Shown one piece after another: positions 51,553 through 59,357 of a DNA stretch of 64,000 bases; position 1 is the first letter of the stretch, and each line of letters starts with the position of its first letter. The notes below the pieces were generated by a model. The model did no database searches, was not told the DNA's origin, and saw only the letters and a program-made list of their open reading frames with translations. Position numbers and translations under genes: made by a program. Where the stretch lies: the NCBI RefSeq assembly GCF_004014875.1, contig NZ_CP034929.1:682001-746000 (forward strand). Reading direction: 5' to 3'. Source of the DNA: Nocardioides yefusunii. Its GTDB lineage: Bacteria; Actinomycetota; Actinomycetes; Propionibacteriales; Nocardioidaceae.

Positions 51553-51834
51553 ATGCTCGCTGTCATCGATCCGCTGATCACCCTGACCACGACCTTCTTC
51601 ACGGAGGTCGTGCCCAAGCCTGTGCCCGAGGGCAGCGAGGTCAAGGCAGGTTGGACCGCGTTGTTCCTGTGGGTCGCGATGATCGTCGCCGTGGGTCTGC
51701 TCGGCTGGAGCCTGGTGCGTCAGCTCAAGCGCACCCTGGCGGCCAAGGAGGCCGGCATCTACGGCGAGGACCGCAAGATCACCGACGGCCCGGCGTTCGA
51801 GGTCGACGACGAGGGCGCGGACAAGAACGCCTGA
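51553..51834 (+). CDS. Small membrane protein downstream of mca
   Basis: A 93-residue protein with one clear helix (WTALFLWVAMIVAVGLLGWS) followed by a basic stretch (VRQLKRTLAAKEAG) and an acidic tail (DDEGADKNA), so probably anchored with the C-terminus inside. It lies 12 bp after mca and is likely co-transcribed or driven by its own weak -10 CACACT (51541-51546). Such a gene commonly follows mca in actinobacteria. Function unknown. Confidence 0.7.
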   Translation: MLAVIDPLITLTTTFFTEVVPKPVPEGSEVKAGWTALFLWVAMIVAVGLLGWSLVRQLKRTLAAKEAGIYGEDRKITDGPAFEVDDEGADKNA

Positions 51835-51846
51835 CGACTGCTTCCG

Positions 51847-51879
51847 CGACCCCGTTCCCGTTGCCCGGGAGCGGGGTCG
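51847..51879 (+). terminator. Terminator after the mca operon
   Basis: A 14-bp stem with one G-U pair (51847-51860 with 51866-51879) and 5-nt loop. Confidence 0.8.
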
Positions 51880-51950
51880 TGTGCGTACCCAGCTGGTCTG
51901 TTCATCCCCAATCGTGACCAAAAAGGTGTGGCCCGCGTCACCGGGTCGGG

Positions 51951-51964
51951 GGTACTAATGGGGC
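51951..51964 (+). promoter_or_regulatory. Possible -10 of the YeaQ-like gene
   Basis: The segment GGTACTAAT (51951-51959) directly precedes ATG 51965 by 5 nt; TACTAA or ACTAAT could be the -10 of a leaderless or nearly leaderless transcript. Confidence 0.4.
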
Positions 51965-52219
51965 ATGGCAATCATCGGATTCCTCATTTTCGGTCTCTTC
52001 GTCGGTGCAGTCGCCCGCCTCATCAAGCCGGGCAAGCAGAACCTGAGCCTCCTGGGCACCCTGCTGCTGGGTGTGGTCGGCTCCCTGATTGGAGGTGTGG
52101 TCGCGACACTGCTGGGGACGGGCGAGTTCACGGAGTTGAACATCATTGGCGCCATCGTCGCCATCGTCGCGGCCGTCCTGCTGATCGGCGTCGCCGAGGG
52201 TGTCACGTCCAAGAAGTGA
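51965..52219 (+). CDS. GlsB/YeaQ/YmgE family small membrane protein
   Basis: An 84-residue protein with three hydrophobic, Gly-rich helices: MAIIGFLIFGLFVGAVARLI, LLGTLLLGVVGSLIGGVVAT and IIGAIVAIVAAVLLIGVAEG, with the family PGKQNLSLLGTLL loop. Members are often induced by stress (transglycosylase-associated protein in older naming) but no biochemical function is proven. It stands alone with its own promoter. Confidence 0.88.
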   Translation: MAIIGFLIFGLFVGAVARLIKPGKQNLSLLGTLLLGVVGSLIGGVVATLLGTGEFTELNIIGAIVAIVAAVLLIGVAEGVTSKK

Positions 52220-52585
52220 GGCACTGCAGACCCACTCAAATGGGTGTGATCCGGTTCACGCATCAAATGTGATGTTTGGACTACCTGGAATCAATGATCT
52301 CGGGCTAAAGTATCAATCGTTGAACAAGTCGAGAGGCTGGTTCAGCAGGATTCAGGAGCAGAGCTCCGCCTCCCCTTGATCCGGGGTGCAGCCGACGGTC
52401 CCCCCCATGCGCCGGCTGCACCCCTTCTACGACCCCCAGGTCTGCTCGGTCCCCATGCGAGGACCAGCGTGCCGAAGAAGACCCGAAGCCCCATGCTTCG
52501 GGTCTTCTGACATTTCCCACCCGCAACGCACCGCGGCCCCGCTCGTCGAGGACGAACGGGGCCGCGAGAGCGCTGGACCGCGAGG
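52220..52585. other. Intergenic region with two hairpins, possible small RNA
   Basis: No coding frame is convincing. CATCA-AATG-TGATG (52261-52274) is a small palindrome. TAAAGT (52306-52311) could be a -10 with no good -35. Downstream come two stems: 52383-52394 with 52413-52424 (12 bp, 18-nt loop) and the terminator at 52476-52508. A transcript of about 190 nt ending there is possible. Confidence 0.3.
52476..52508. terminator. Terminator in the YeaQ-haemolysin III gap
   Basis: A 14-bp perfect stem (52476-52489 with 52495-52508), 5-nt loop, followed by GACATTT. Confidence 0.8.
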
Positions 52586-53302
52586 TCAGCGCAGGGAGTA
52601 CGTCGCGAGCGAGACGCCCACGTAGTGCGCCAGGAAGGCGACCACGGTGAAGCCGTGGAAGATCTCGTGGAAGCCGAACCACTGGGGCCACGGGTTGGGG
52701 CGCTTGGTGCCGTAGGCGATGCCGCCGACGGTGTAGAGCGCGCCGCCCACGATCACCAGGACGATCACGGCCACGCCGATGGCACCGTAGGCCTTGGAGC
52801 CCTCGATGAATCCTCCGAAGAAGAAGATCGGGGCCCAGCCCAGGGCCATGTAGATGGGAGCGGAGAGCCAGCGCGGATGCGTGGGCCAGAAGAGTTGGGT
52901 ACCCACGCCCAGCAGGGCCCCGGTCCAACTGATGGCCAGCATCCAGATCCGGTCCGCGCCGTCGAGCAGCAACAGGGCGAACGGGGTCAGCGTCCCCGCG
53001 ATGAGCAGGTAGATGTTGGAGTGGTCGAAGCGCTTGAGGAACTGGTGGACGCGCGGCGACCAGGTGCCTCGGTGGTAGAGCGCCGAGACGGTGAACAGGA
53101 GCAACGCGCTGAGCGCGAAGACGGCAGACCCGATGCGGGTCTTGTTGTCAGGCGAGAGGGCCACCAGCGTGACGCCGGCGGCAAGCGCGAGTGGGGCGGT
53201 GGCGGCGTGGAACCAGCCCCGCAACTTGGGCTTCACCTCTGCGATGACGTCCTCGACGCGGTCCTGGAACGTGTCCAGCCGGGCTCGGATCTGATCGGTC
53301 AT
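52586..53302 (-). CDS. Haemolysin III family (PAQR) membrane protein
   Basis: A seven-helix membrane protein with the conserved histidine/aspartate set of the alkaline ceramidase-like CREST superfamily: LLLFTVSALYHRGTWSPRVH, FLKRFDHSNIYLLIAGTLTP and WFGFHEIFHGFTVVAFLAHY. The His/Asp residues suggest a metal site; a true haemolysin activity is doubtful. Length 238. A -10 TAGGTT (53314-53309) is 6 nt before ATG 53302. The divergent pairing with a short cis-prenyltransferase gene is the same as M. tuberculosis Rv1085c-Rv1086. Confidence 0.9.
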   Translation of the reverse strand: MTDQIRARLDTFQDRVEDVIAEVKPKLRGWFHAATAPLALAAGVTLVALSPDNKTRIGSAVFALSALLLFTVSALYHRGTWSPRVHQFLKRFDHSNIYLLIAGTLTPFALLLLDGADRIWMLAISWTGALLGVGTQLFWPTHPRWLSAPIYMALGWAPIFFFGGFIEGSKAYGAIGVAVIVLVIVGGALYTVGGIAYGTKRPNPWPQWFGFHEIFHGFTVVAFLAHYVGVSLATYSLR

Positions 53303-53314
53303 GGAATCAACCTA
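53303..53314 (-). promoter_or_regulatory. Leaderless -10 of the haemolysin III gene
   Basis: TAGGTT (53314-53309), 6 nt, ATG 53302. Confidence 0.55.
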
Positions 53315-53380
53315 CGGGACCGTAGGTCAAAGGTCACGTGCTCGCGCGGATGCATTCGGTCGTCGGCCCGCGAGGCTCGA

Positions 53381-53393
53381 TACCATCGGCACC
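53381..53393 (+). promoter_or_regulatory. Leaderless -10 of the cis-prenyltransferase gene
   Basis: TACCAT at 53381-53386, 7 nt, ATG 53394. Confidence 0.5.
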
Positions 53394-54170
53394 ATGGGAA
53401 AGTTCAAGGACGCCGTACGGCGGGTGCTCTACCCGGCGTACGAGTCACGGGTGGCCAAGTTCCTGCCTGAGGACCGCATCCCTGGTCACGTCGGTGTCAT
53501 GCTCGACGGGAACCGTCGCTGGGCTCGCCAGATCGGCGCGGGCACCATGGACGGTCACCGTGCCGGCGCCGACAACATCGAGCCCTTCCTCGGCTGGTGC
53601 GAGGAGTTGGGCATCGAGGTCGTCACCCTGTGGATGCTCTCCACCGACAACCTCAAGCGCCCCGCTGCCGAGCTGGAGCCGCTGCTCGGCGTGATCGCTG
53701 ACGTCGTCGCCGAACTCGCCGCCACCCGGCGTTGGCGGATCCACCACGTCGGCGCACTCGAGCTGCTGCCCGAGTCGATCGCCGCGGTCCTGCGCGAGGC
53801 CGAGGAGTCGACGGCCGACGTCGACGGTCTGCTGGTCAACGTCGCAGTCGCCTACGGTGGCCGCCACGAGATCGCCGACGCCGTGCGCTCCCTGCTCCTG
53901 GCCGAGGAGGCCAAGGGCTCCACGATGACCGAACTCGCCGGCCGGCTCGAGGTCGAGGACATCGCCGAGCACCTCTACACCCAGGGCCAGCCCGACCCGG
54001 ACCTCGTCATCCGCACCTCCGGCGAGCAGCGGATCGGTGGGTTCCTGCTCTGGCAGAGCGCCCACAGCGAGTTCTACTTCTGCGAGGCACTCTGGCCCGA
54101 CTTCCGTCGCGTCGACTTCCTCCGTGCCATTCGCGCCTACGCCGAGCGTGAGCGCCGCTTCGGCTCCTGA
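53394..54170 (+). CDS. Cis-prenyltransferase, short Z-FPP synthase-like
   Basis: Makes a Z-configured prenyl diphosphate, probably the (2Z,6E)-farnesyl diphosphate used to prime decaprenyl phosphate synthesis, if it matches Rv1086. Motifs: [20 protein letters not shown] (catalytic Asp), [53 protein letters not shown] and [20 protein letters not shown]. Length 258 is closer to the short actinobacterial enzyme than to the long decaprenyl synthase. A full-length UppS role is the alternative. Its 3' end overlaps the presumed start of the damaged phoH gene. Confidence 0.88.
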   Translation: MGKFKDAVRRVLYPAYESRVAKFLPEDRIPGHVGVMLDGNRRWARQIGAGTMDGHRAGADNIEPFLGWCEELGIEVVTLWMLSTDNLKRPAAELEPLLGVIADVVAELAATRRWRIHHVGALELLPESIAAVLREAEESTADVDGLLVNVAVAYGGRHEIADAVRSLLLAEEAKGSTMTELAGRLEVEDIAEHLYTQGQPDPDLVIRTSGEQRIGGFLLWQSAHSEFYFCEALWPDFRRVDFLRAIRAYAERERRFGS

Positions 54171-55156
54171 ACCTCGCCGCCACGCCCATGTCGACACCAG
54201 CGTCCTGCTGGCCGACCCACGGGCTCAACGACGAGGGCGGGACGCTGCGGGTCGAGCTCAACCACGTCGACGCCGAGCACCTGCCGGCCGGGTTCCGGCT
54301 GGGGGACGCCGACACCAGATCCTCGCGGTGGCGGCCAACCTCGCGGCCGAGGGACGTCACGTCACCCTCGTCTCGAAGGACCTGCCGTTGCGCCTCAAGG
54401 CGTCGGTGGTGGGGTTGGAGGCCGAGGAGTACCGGGCCGAGAGCATCCACCCCTCCGAGGCAGGGCGGACCGGGATGGTCGAGATGGAGGTCGAGGATCT
54501 CGCCGAGCTCTACCGTGACGGAACCCTCGCTCTCGACGCCGCCCGCGACCTTCCCTGCCACGCCGGCCTGGTGCTGGTCTCGGCGCGCAGCACTGCGTTG
54601 GGCCGTGTCGGGCCGGACAAGCAGGTGCACCTGGTGCGTGGGGACCGCGACGCGTTCGGTCTGGTGGGGCGCTCGGCCAAGCAGCGGATCGCGCTGGAAC
54701 TGCTCAGTGAACCCGAGATCGGGATCGTCTCCCTCGGCGGGCGTGCCGGCACCGGCAAGTCGGCGTTGGCGCTGTGCGCGGGACTGGAAGCAGTCCTCGA
54801 GCGCGGCCAGCACCGCAAGGTCGTCGTCTTCCGGCCGCTCTTCGCGGTCGGTGGGCAGGAACTCGGCTACCTGCCGGGCAGTGAGAGCGAGAAGATGGCG
54901 CCCTGGGCGCAGGCCGTCTTCGACACCCTCGGCGCGGTGCTCTCGCGGATCGGCCAGAACTCGAAGGTGGTGCTGACCCACGACGTCGCGCAGCGCGACA
55001 ACCTGCGGGTTGCGGGTGGGGCGTCACGACGGGGTGGTCGCCGTGGTCGAGAAGCTCAAGGGGCACCCGTTGTTCGGGCACGTCACTCTCACCCGCTCGG
55101 AGCGGTCGCCGATCGCGGCCTTGGTCACCGACCTGCTGGAGGACGTGCAGGTCTGA
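54148..55156 (+). pseudogene. phoH: PIN-domain PhoH-like ATPase, multiply disrupted
   Basis: Remains of a PIN-PhoH ATPase read in several frames. GTG 54148 gives the PIN start ([13 protein letters not shown]), then about 54 codons expected in the family are missing and the frame changes to [20 protein letters not shown] (from 54224). A one-base loss near 54316 returns to [20 protein letters not shown] and the intact Walker [15 protein letters not shown]. After AVFDTLGA about 50 codons, including the Walker B DEAQ, are absent, joining directly to [17 protein letters not shown] 7-bp tandem duplication TGCGGGT (55004-55017) then shifts the frame to [15 protein letters not shown] up to the stop at 55156. 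A working ATPase is not expected. Confidence 0.85.
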
Positions 55157-55188
55157 GTCGTTCGGGGCTGAGTCGCCGCTGCGCGTGA

Positions 55189-55230
55189 ACGCAGCAGGGC
55201 GCCCACCGTGCGGTGGGCGCCCTGCTGCGT
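55189..55230. terminator. Bidirectional terminator between phoH and uspA
   Basis: A 19-bp perfect inverted repeat (55189-55207 with 55212-55230), 4-nt loop. Confidence 0.88.
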
Positions 55231-55260
55231 CGAGGCTCTGAGGCTGGCTCGTGCTCGGAA

Positions 55261-55683
55261 TCAGTCGTGGGTGTGCGCGATGTACACGTCGCACGGGGCC
55301 TTGGCGGCGACCTCTGAGGCGATCGAGCCGAGCAGGCGCCCCAGGCCCTTGGCGCGCTTGTTGCCGACGACGATCATGTCGGCCTCGAGGCTGCCGGCCA
55401 GCTTGACCAAGGTCTCGGCGGCACGGGGGCCGGGCTGGGCCGAGGGGACGACCTCCAGGCCGGGGTGGCTCGCAGCGAGGCGGGCGGCGGCGTCGGCGGC
55501 GATCCGCTCGGCGGCCAGCGACGGGTCGAAGCCTGACTCGCGGGCGTTGCGGTCGGGGGCGGTGTCGTAGACCGCGACGACGTGCAGCTTGCCGCCGAAT
55601 GCGTGGGCGAGGCGAGCAGCGGCCTCGGCGGCTTCGTGAGCCGGAGCGCCTCCGTCGACGCCGGCGATGATCGTCTTGCTCAT
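55261..55683 (-). CDS. Universal stress protein
   Basis: A single UspA domain of 140 residues: MSKTIIAGVDGGAPAHEAAE at the start and MIVVGNKRAKGLGRLLGSIA with SEVAAKAPCDVYIAH at the end, the GxxxxxGxxxxxxGS ATP-binding pattern. It probably binds ATP and acts in stress survival; no partner is indicated. Start ATG 55683, with GAGGA upstream at a slightly long distance. Divergent from the transglycosylase-like gene. Confidence 0.9.
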   Translation of the reverse strand: MSKTIIAGVDGGAPAHEAAEAAARLAHAFGGKLHVVAVYDTAPDRNARESGFDPSLAAERIAADAAARLAASHPGLEVVPSAQPGPRAAETLVKLAGSLEADMIVVGNKRAKGLGRLLGSIASEVAAKAPCDVYIAHTHD

Positions 55684-56006
55684 GGGTGCGTCGTCCTCGC
55701 TGTCGGGGTGCGTGCAGGGTCTGGAACCTGGTGCGCAGACGCACCGCGGCTCTGGGTCAGACGTTAGCGCCGTGGTGGGTGTGGAGTCTTCGGAACGGCG
55801 ACGGGTGTGGCGTTTGTGACAGTTGAACGCCAATGTGGCCCAGGCGGGCCAATTTTTGTCCATGAACGGCTCATATTTTGCTGTTCGGTTTGCGTCACCG
55901 AAGTCGGCGATGCACTGTGGTCGAGGCCGGGGCACCGTAGGAACCCTGATCGGGTGCGCCGAACGCATGCCCGCGCGTCTGAATCACCCCCAACCACGAG
56001 GGAACC
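55684..56006. other. Divergent region upstream of a secreted transglycosylase-like gene
   Basis: This 323-bp region is AT-rich around 55850-55880 (a long T-run and CATATTTTG), fitting a regulated promoter. CGTTTGTGACAGTT (55811-55824) and GTTTGCGTCA (55888-55897) recur before the paralogous gene downstream. No gene or known riboswitch was recognised. Confidence 0.45.
55811..55897 (+). promoter_or_regulatory. Shared GTTTGYGWCA elements before transglycosylase-like gene 1
   Basis: CGTTTGTGACAGTT at 55811-55824 and GTTTGCGTCA at 55888-55897. The second gene of the pair has GTTTGCGTCAGTTTGA at 56792-56807. A common regulator of wall hydrolases is inferred. Confidence 0.4.
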
Positions 56007-56684
56007 GTGACCAACACCGAGAAGTACGTGCCCAAGCATCGGGCACCCGGCAAGCACAAGGCCAAGCGTGACCCGCTGGCGTCCCTGCGCGTCGTCTCGA
56101 GCCGTCCTGCCCTGGCAGTGACCGGCCTTGCTGTCGCCGTCACCGGCGTCAGCGTCGCGGGTGGTGTTCTCGGCGGCGAACCGACCCCCTCCACCGTGGC
56201 GGCCGCGGACAGCGGCGCGGGAGTCAACGCCCAGGTGGCCGCACTGGCCGCCGAGTCGGTCGCCGACCGTGCCGAGAAGAGCGTCACGCGCTCGGACCGC
56301 CGCGACGCCGTCGACCAGACCAAGGCCGCTCTCCTCGGCGACGGCGCCGGTGTCGTCACCGCGCACGAGCGCAAGCTCTCCGACCAGGACCCGCGCGACA
56401 TCGCGCGCACCCTGATGGGCGACTTCGGCTTCGCCGACTCGCAGTTCTCCTGCCTGGACAGCCTCTGGACCAAGGAGTCGGGTTGGCGCTGGAACGCCGA
56501 CAACCCCTCGTCCTCGGCCTACGGCATCCCGCAGGCGCTGCCCGGCTCCAAGATGGCCAGCGCCGGCGCCGACTGGGCGACCAACCCGGCCACCCAGATC
56601 AGCTGGGGCCTGGGATACATCAAGAGTCGTTACGGCAGCCCGTGCTCGGCCTGGGGCCACAGCCAGGCCGTCAACTGGTACTGA
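56007..56684 (+). CDS. Secreted transglycosylase-like (SLT/Rpf-type) protein 1
   Basis: Probably a cell-wall lytic enzyme. A basic N-terminus (KHRAPGKHKAKRDPLASLRV), a membrane or signal helix (ALAVTGLAVAVTGVSVAGGV) and an Ala/Asp spacer precede a lysozyme-like domain: FGFADSQFSCLDSLWTKESG, WRWNADNPSSSAYGIPQALP, ATQISWGLGYIKSRYGSPCS and AWGHSQAVNWY at the end. The Glu in TKESGW is the expected catalytic acid; two Cys may pair. Length 225. Start GTG has CGAGGGA, the same site as in its paralogue at 57044. Target specificity is not readable. Confidence 0.88.
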   Translation: MTNTEKYVPKHRAPGKHKAKRDPLASLRVVSSRPALAVTGLAVAVTGVSVAGGVLGGEPTPSTVAAADSGAGVNAQVAALAAESVADRAEKSVTRSDRRDAVDQTKAALLGDGAGVVTAHERKLSDQDPRDIARTLMGDFGFADSQFSCLDSLWTKESGWRWNADNPSSSAYGIPQALPGSKMASAGADWATNPATQISWGLGYIKSRYGSPCSAWGHSQAVNWY

Positions 56685-57043
56685 AAAAGACCTTCGCAGG
56701 GCCCTGAGCGGCCCTCCCCGACACCCCATTCGTACGTGAGCATGCTCTCGAACGGGTGGGGTGTTTGAGTCCCCTGAGGTCTGAGTGACGCGTTTGCGTC
56801 AGTTTGAGGGCGTCCGTCGGGGCCGTGGCATTTGATCCCATCTGGAACTCCTTGCATGGTGGAGATGCCCGCCGGACGTCACGACGACGTCGTCCACAGG
56901 CCTGGCAGAGCCGCTCGGAAGGCTGAGAGACACCAGCTCCGAGGAACGGCCGCCACTGCGCCGTAGGTGGACGTGACCGGACCCTCTTCAGTGCGGGTTC
57001 GTCACGCAGGTGGGCAGTCCCACTGCCTACCCCCGAGGGAAAC
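56685..57043. other. Intergenic region between the two transglycosylase-like genes
   Basis: An imperfect hairpin near 56721-56764 (ACACCCC with GGGGTGT) may end the first gene's mRNA. GTTTGCGTCA occurs at 56792-56801. The remaining 240 bp before GTG 57044 are a long leader with several small stems but no recognised riboswitch, and no coding frame. Confidence 0.45.
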
Positions 57044-57772
57044 GTGCGCCCCGACAATGCGAACCTCAACCAGCCTTCTCTGACGACCGAGCAGGTCGTC
57101 ACCCCCGCTGACACCCGTCAGCCCGCCCGGACCCAGCGTCGTCGGGCATTCGCGGGCATCGCGGCCCTCACCGCAGCGATGTTCCTGGTCTCCGGAGTCC
57201 CCGGAGCCACCGCGGCCCAGGCGCCCGTCGCGACCGGTGCGGCGATCTCCTCCACTGCGATCTCATCCAGTGCCGCGAAGACGGTCGTGGCCGCTCCCGC
57301 CACCACCAGCGCCTCCTCCAGCACCGTCGTTGCTGCTGCAGCGAAGACGGCCGCCGGTTCGAGGGTCGTGAAGACTGCGACCTCCAAGGCCAAGAAGGCC
57401 AAGAAGAAGTCCTGGGCTGCCAAGGTGCGCGCCGTGCGTGCCTACAAGGCCAAGGTCAAGCGTCTCGCCAAGAGCAACCCACGTGCGGCCGCCCGCACGA
57501 TGATGCGGATGCGTGGCTACTCCACCGCCCAGCAGAACTGCGTCATCAAGCTCTGGAACAGGGAGTCGAACTGGCGCTGGAACGCGGCGAACCCGTCGTC
57601 GTCCGCCTACGGGATCCCGCAGGCACTGCCCGGCTCGAAGATGCGCAGCCACGGTCGTGACTGGCGCACCAACCCCGTCACCCAGATCAAGTGGGGCCTG
57701 AGCTACATCAAGGGTCGCTACGGCAAGCCCTGCAACGCCTGGAACCACTCCCAGCGTCGCGGCTGGTACTGA
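57044..57772 (+). CDS. Secreted transglycosylase-like (SLT/Rpf-type) protein 2
   Basis: Paralogue of the preceding gene. A signal peptide (RRRAFAGIAALTAAMFLVSG) is followed by an Ala/Ser/Thr-rich and then Lys-rich spacer (TSKAKKAKKKSWAAKVRAVR, AYKAKVKRLAKSNPRAAART) of about 90 residues, likely to bind the anionic wall, and the lysozyme-like domain: QQNCVIKLWNRESNWRWNAA, NPSSSAYGIPQALPGSKMRS, VTQIKWGLSYIKGRYGKPCN and AWNHSQRRGWY. Catalytic Glu in NRESNW. Length 242. Start GTG with CGAGGGA. It is more basic than protein 1, so the two may act at different sites. Confidence 0.88.
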   Translation: MRPDNANLNQPSLTTEQVVTPADTRQPARTQRRRAFAGIAALTAAMFLVSGVPGATAAQAPVATGAAISSTAISSSAAKTVVAAPATTSASSSTVVAAAAKTAAGSRVVKTATSKAKKAKKKSWAAKVRAVRAYKAKVKRLAKSNPRAAARTMMRMRGYSTAQQNCVIKLWNRESNWRWNAANPSSSAYGIPQALPGSKMRSHGRDWRTNPVTQIKWGLSYIKGRYGKPCNAWNHSQRRGWY

Positions 57773-57791
57773 ACCACCCAGCGTTTCCCCT

Positions 57792-57845
57792 CGCGGACGT
57801 CATCACATCTGGTCGCCATAGCGCCCGGAAGTGATGACGTCCGCG
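57792..57845. terminator. Terminator between convergent genes
   Basis: A 15-bp perfect inverted repeat (57792-57806 with 57831-57845) with a 24-nt loop. Confidence 0.7.
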
Positions 57846-57874
57846 TCGTTTTCGGGGGGGGCAGCGGGGAGGGG

Positions 57875-59293
57875 TCAGGGAAGCAGGCGCTTCTTCTGGA
57901 CCTTGCCCATCTCGTTGCGGGGCAGTCCGGTGGCCCAGCGGACCTCACGGGGACGCTTGTGCGCCGACAGTTCGCTGCCCACCAGTGCGACGAGTTCGGT
58001 CGCGAGGTCGTCGGAGCCGGTGAAGCCCTCGCGCAGCACGACGTGGGCGACGATTCGCTGGCCCAGGTCGGCGTCGGGTTCACCGACCACTGCGCACTCC
58101 GCGACGGCGGGGTGGCCCAGCAGCGTCGACTCGATCTCGCCGGCGCCGATCCGCCAACCGGCCGACTTGATCAGGTCCACCGACTCGCGGCCCACGATCC
58201 GGTGACGGCCGTCGGGAGCGATGACGGCGACGTCGCCGGTACGGAACCAGCCGTCGGGCGTGGTCGCCTCGGCGGTGGCGTCGGGACGGTTCAGGTAGCC
58301 GTCGAACGTGGTCGCGCCGCGCACCTGCAGGTTGCCCACCGACTCGCCGTCGTGCACGACCGGGGCGTCGTTCTCGTCGACGAGACGGGTCTCGACGCCC
58401 TCGATCGGGATGCCCACCCAGCCGGCCTGCGGGTGACCGTCGGCACGGGTGGCGACGGTGATGAGGGTTTCGCTCATGCCGTAGCGCTCCACCGGCTCCA
58501 GGCCGGTGATCTCACGGACCTTGTCGAAGACCGGCACCGGCAGCGCGGCCGAGCCGGAGACCAACAGGCGGGCGTTCGAGAGCTGGCTGAGCAGTTCAGG
58601 ACGCTCCACCAGGCGGGACCAGATCGTGGGGACGGCGAAGTACATGGTCGCGGGGCCGCCCTCGCGCTCGGGGTCGGCGGCCGAGGCGTACGCCTCCGGG
58701 GTGCCCTTGGCGACGTGGACGACGTTGCCGCCCAGACGCAGCGGACCCAGGCAGCCCAGGATCAGGCCGTGGACGTGGAAGAGCGGCAGACCGTGCGCGA
58801 CGGTGTCGTCCCCGGTCCAGTCCCATGCCGCGGCGAGACCGTCGAGGCCTGCCTGCACCGAACGACGCGACATCAGCACGCCCTTGGGCAGCCCGGTGGT
58901 GCCGGAGGTGTAGAGGACGAACGCGACGTCGTCCTGGCCGACCTGCTTCTCGACGAAGGGCGCGCGGGCGTCGACGTCGACGGAGATCAGCGGGAGGGTG
59001 TCGTCGCCGGCGGAGGCGAGCCAGGCGTCGGGGGCGGCGTCGGTGAGGAAGTGCTCGAGCTCGCGGGTGCCGGAGTCCGGCGGGACCGGCACGACGGAGA
59101 CACCCGCCAGGAGTGCACCGACGACACCGACGACGGTCTCCAGGGTCATGGTGGCGAGCACGGCGACGCGGTTCTTGCCCTCGAGGTCGGCAGCCACCTG
59201 CGCGGCGGCACCGAGGAGTTCGGGGTGGGTGAGGCGTCGTCCGGCGACCTCGACGAAACGGGTGGGGTCAGCGGTCAGGAGTCCCGGGAGCAT
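57875..59293 (-). CDS. Acyl-CoA synthetase (AMP-forming, MatB-like)
   Basis: Activates a carboxylic acid to its CoA thioester through an acyl-AMP. ANL motifs: FVLYTSGTTGLPKGVLMSRR (A3), PLFHVHGLILGCLGPL, RYGMSETLITVATRADGHPQ (A5), GWFRTGDVAVIAPDGRHRIV (A7/A8), ESVDLIKSAGWRIGAGEIES and RNEMGKVQKKRLLP with the catalytic Lys near the C-terminus. Length 472 is short, as in malonyl-CoA synthetases and related Streptomyces enzymes; the substrate is unknown. ATG 59293 lies 7 nt after TATCCT. Confidence 0.87.
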   Translation of the reverse strand: MLPGLLTADPTRFVEVAGRRLTHPELLGAAAQVAADLEGKNRVAVLATMTLETVVGVVGALLAGVSVVPVPPDSGTRELEHFLTDAAPDAWLASAGDDTLPLISVDVDARAPFVEKQVGQDDVAFVLYTSGTTGLPKGVLMSRRSVQAGLDGLAAAWDWTGDDTVAHGLPLFHVHGLILGCLGPLRLGGNVVHVAKGTPEAYASAADPEREGGPATMYFAVPTIWSRLVERPELLSQLSNARLLVSGSAALPVPVFDKVREITGLEPVERYGMSETLITVATRADGHPQAGWVGIPIEGVETRLVDENDAPVVHDGESVGNLQVRGATTFDGYLNRPDATAEATTPDGWFRTGDVAVIAPDGRHRIVGRESVDLIKSAGWRIGAGEIESTLLGHPAVAECAVVGEPDADLGQRIVAHVVLREGFTGSDDLATELVALVGSELSAHKRPREVRWATGLPRNEMGKVQKKRLLP

Positions 59294-59306
59294 GGCTTCG
59301 AGGATA
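59294..59306 (-). promoter_or_regulatory. Leaderless -10 of the acyl-CoA synthetase gene
   Basis: TATCCT (59306-59301), 7 nt, ATG 59293. Confidence 0.6.
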
Positions 59307-59357
59307 TGCCTGCTCCCGGGACGTCCTCACTGCAGGTGCGGCGGCGCCGGTGGGACC

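Noticed and set aside
55684..57043. c-di-AMP riboswitches before the two transglycosylase-like genes, as known for Rpf genes of actinobacteria.
   Set aside because: I looked for the conserved riboswitch core sequences in both leaders and did not find them.
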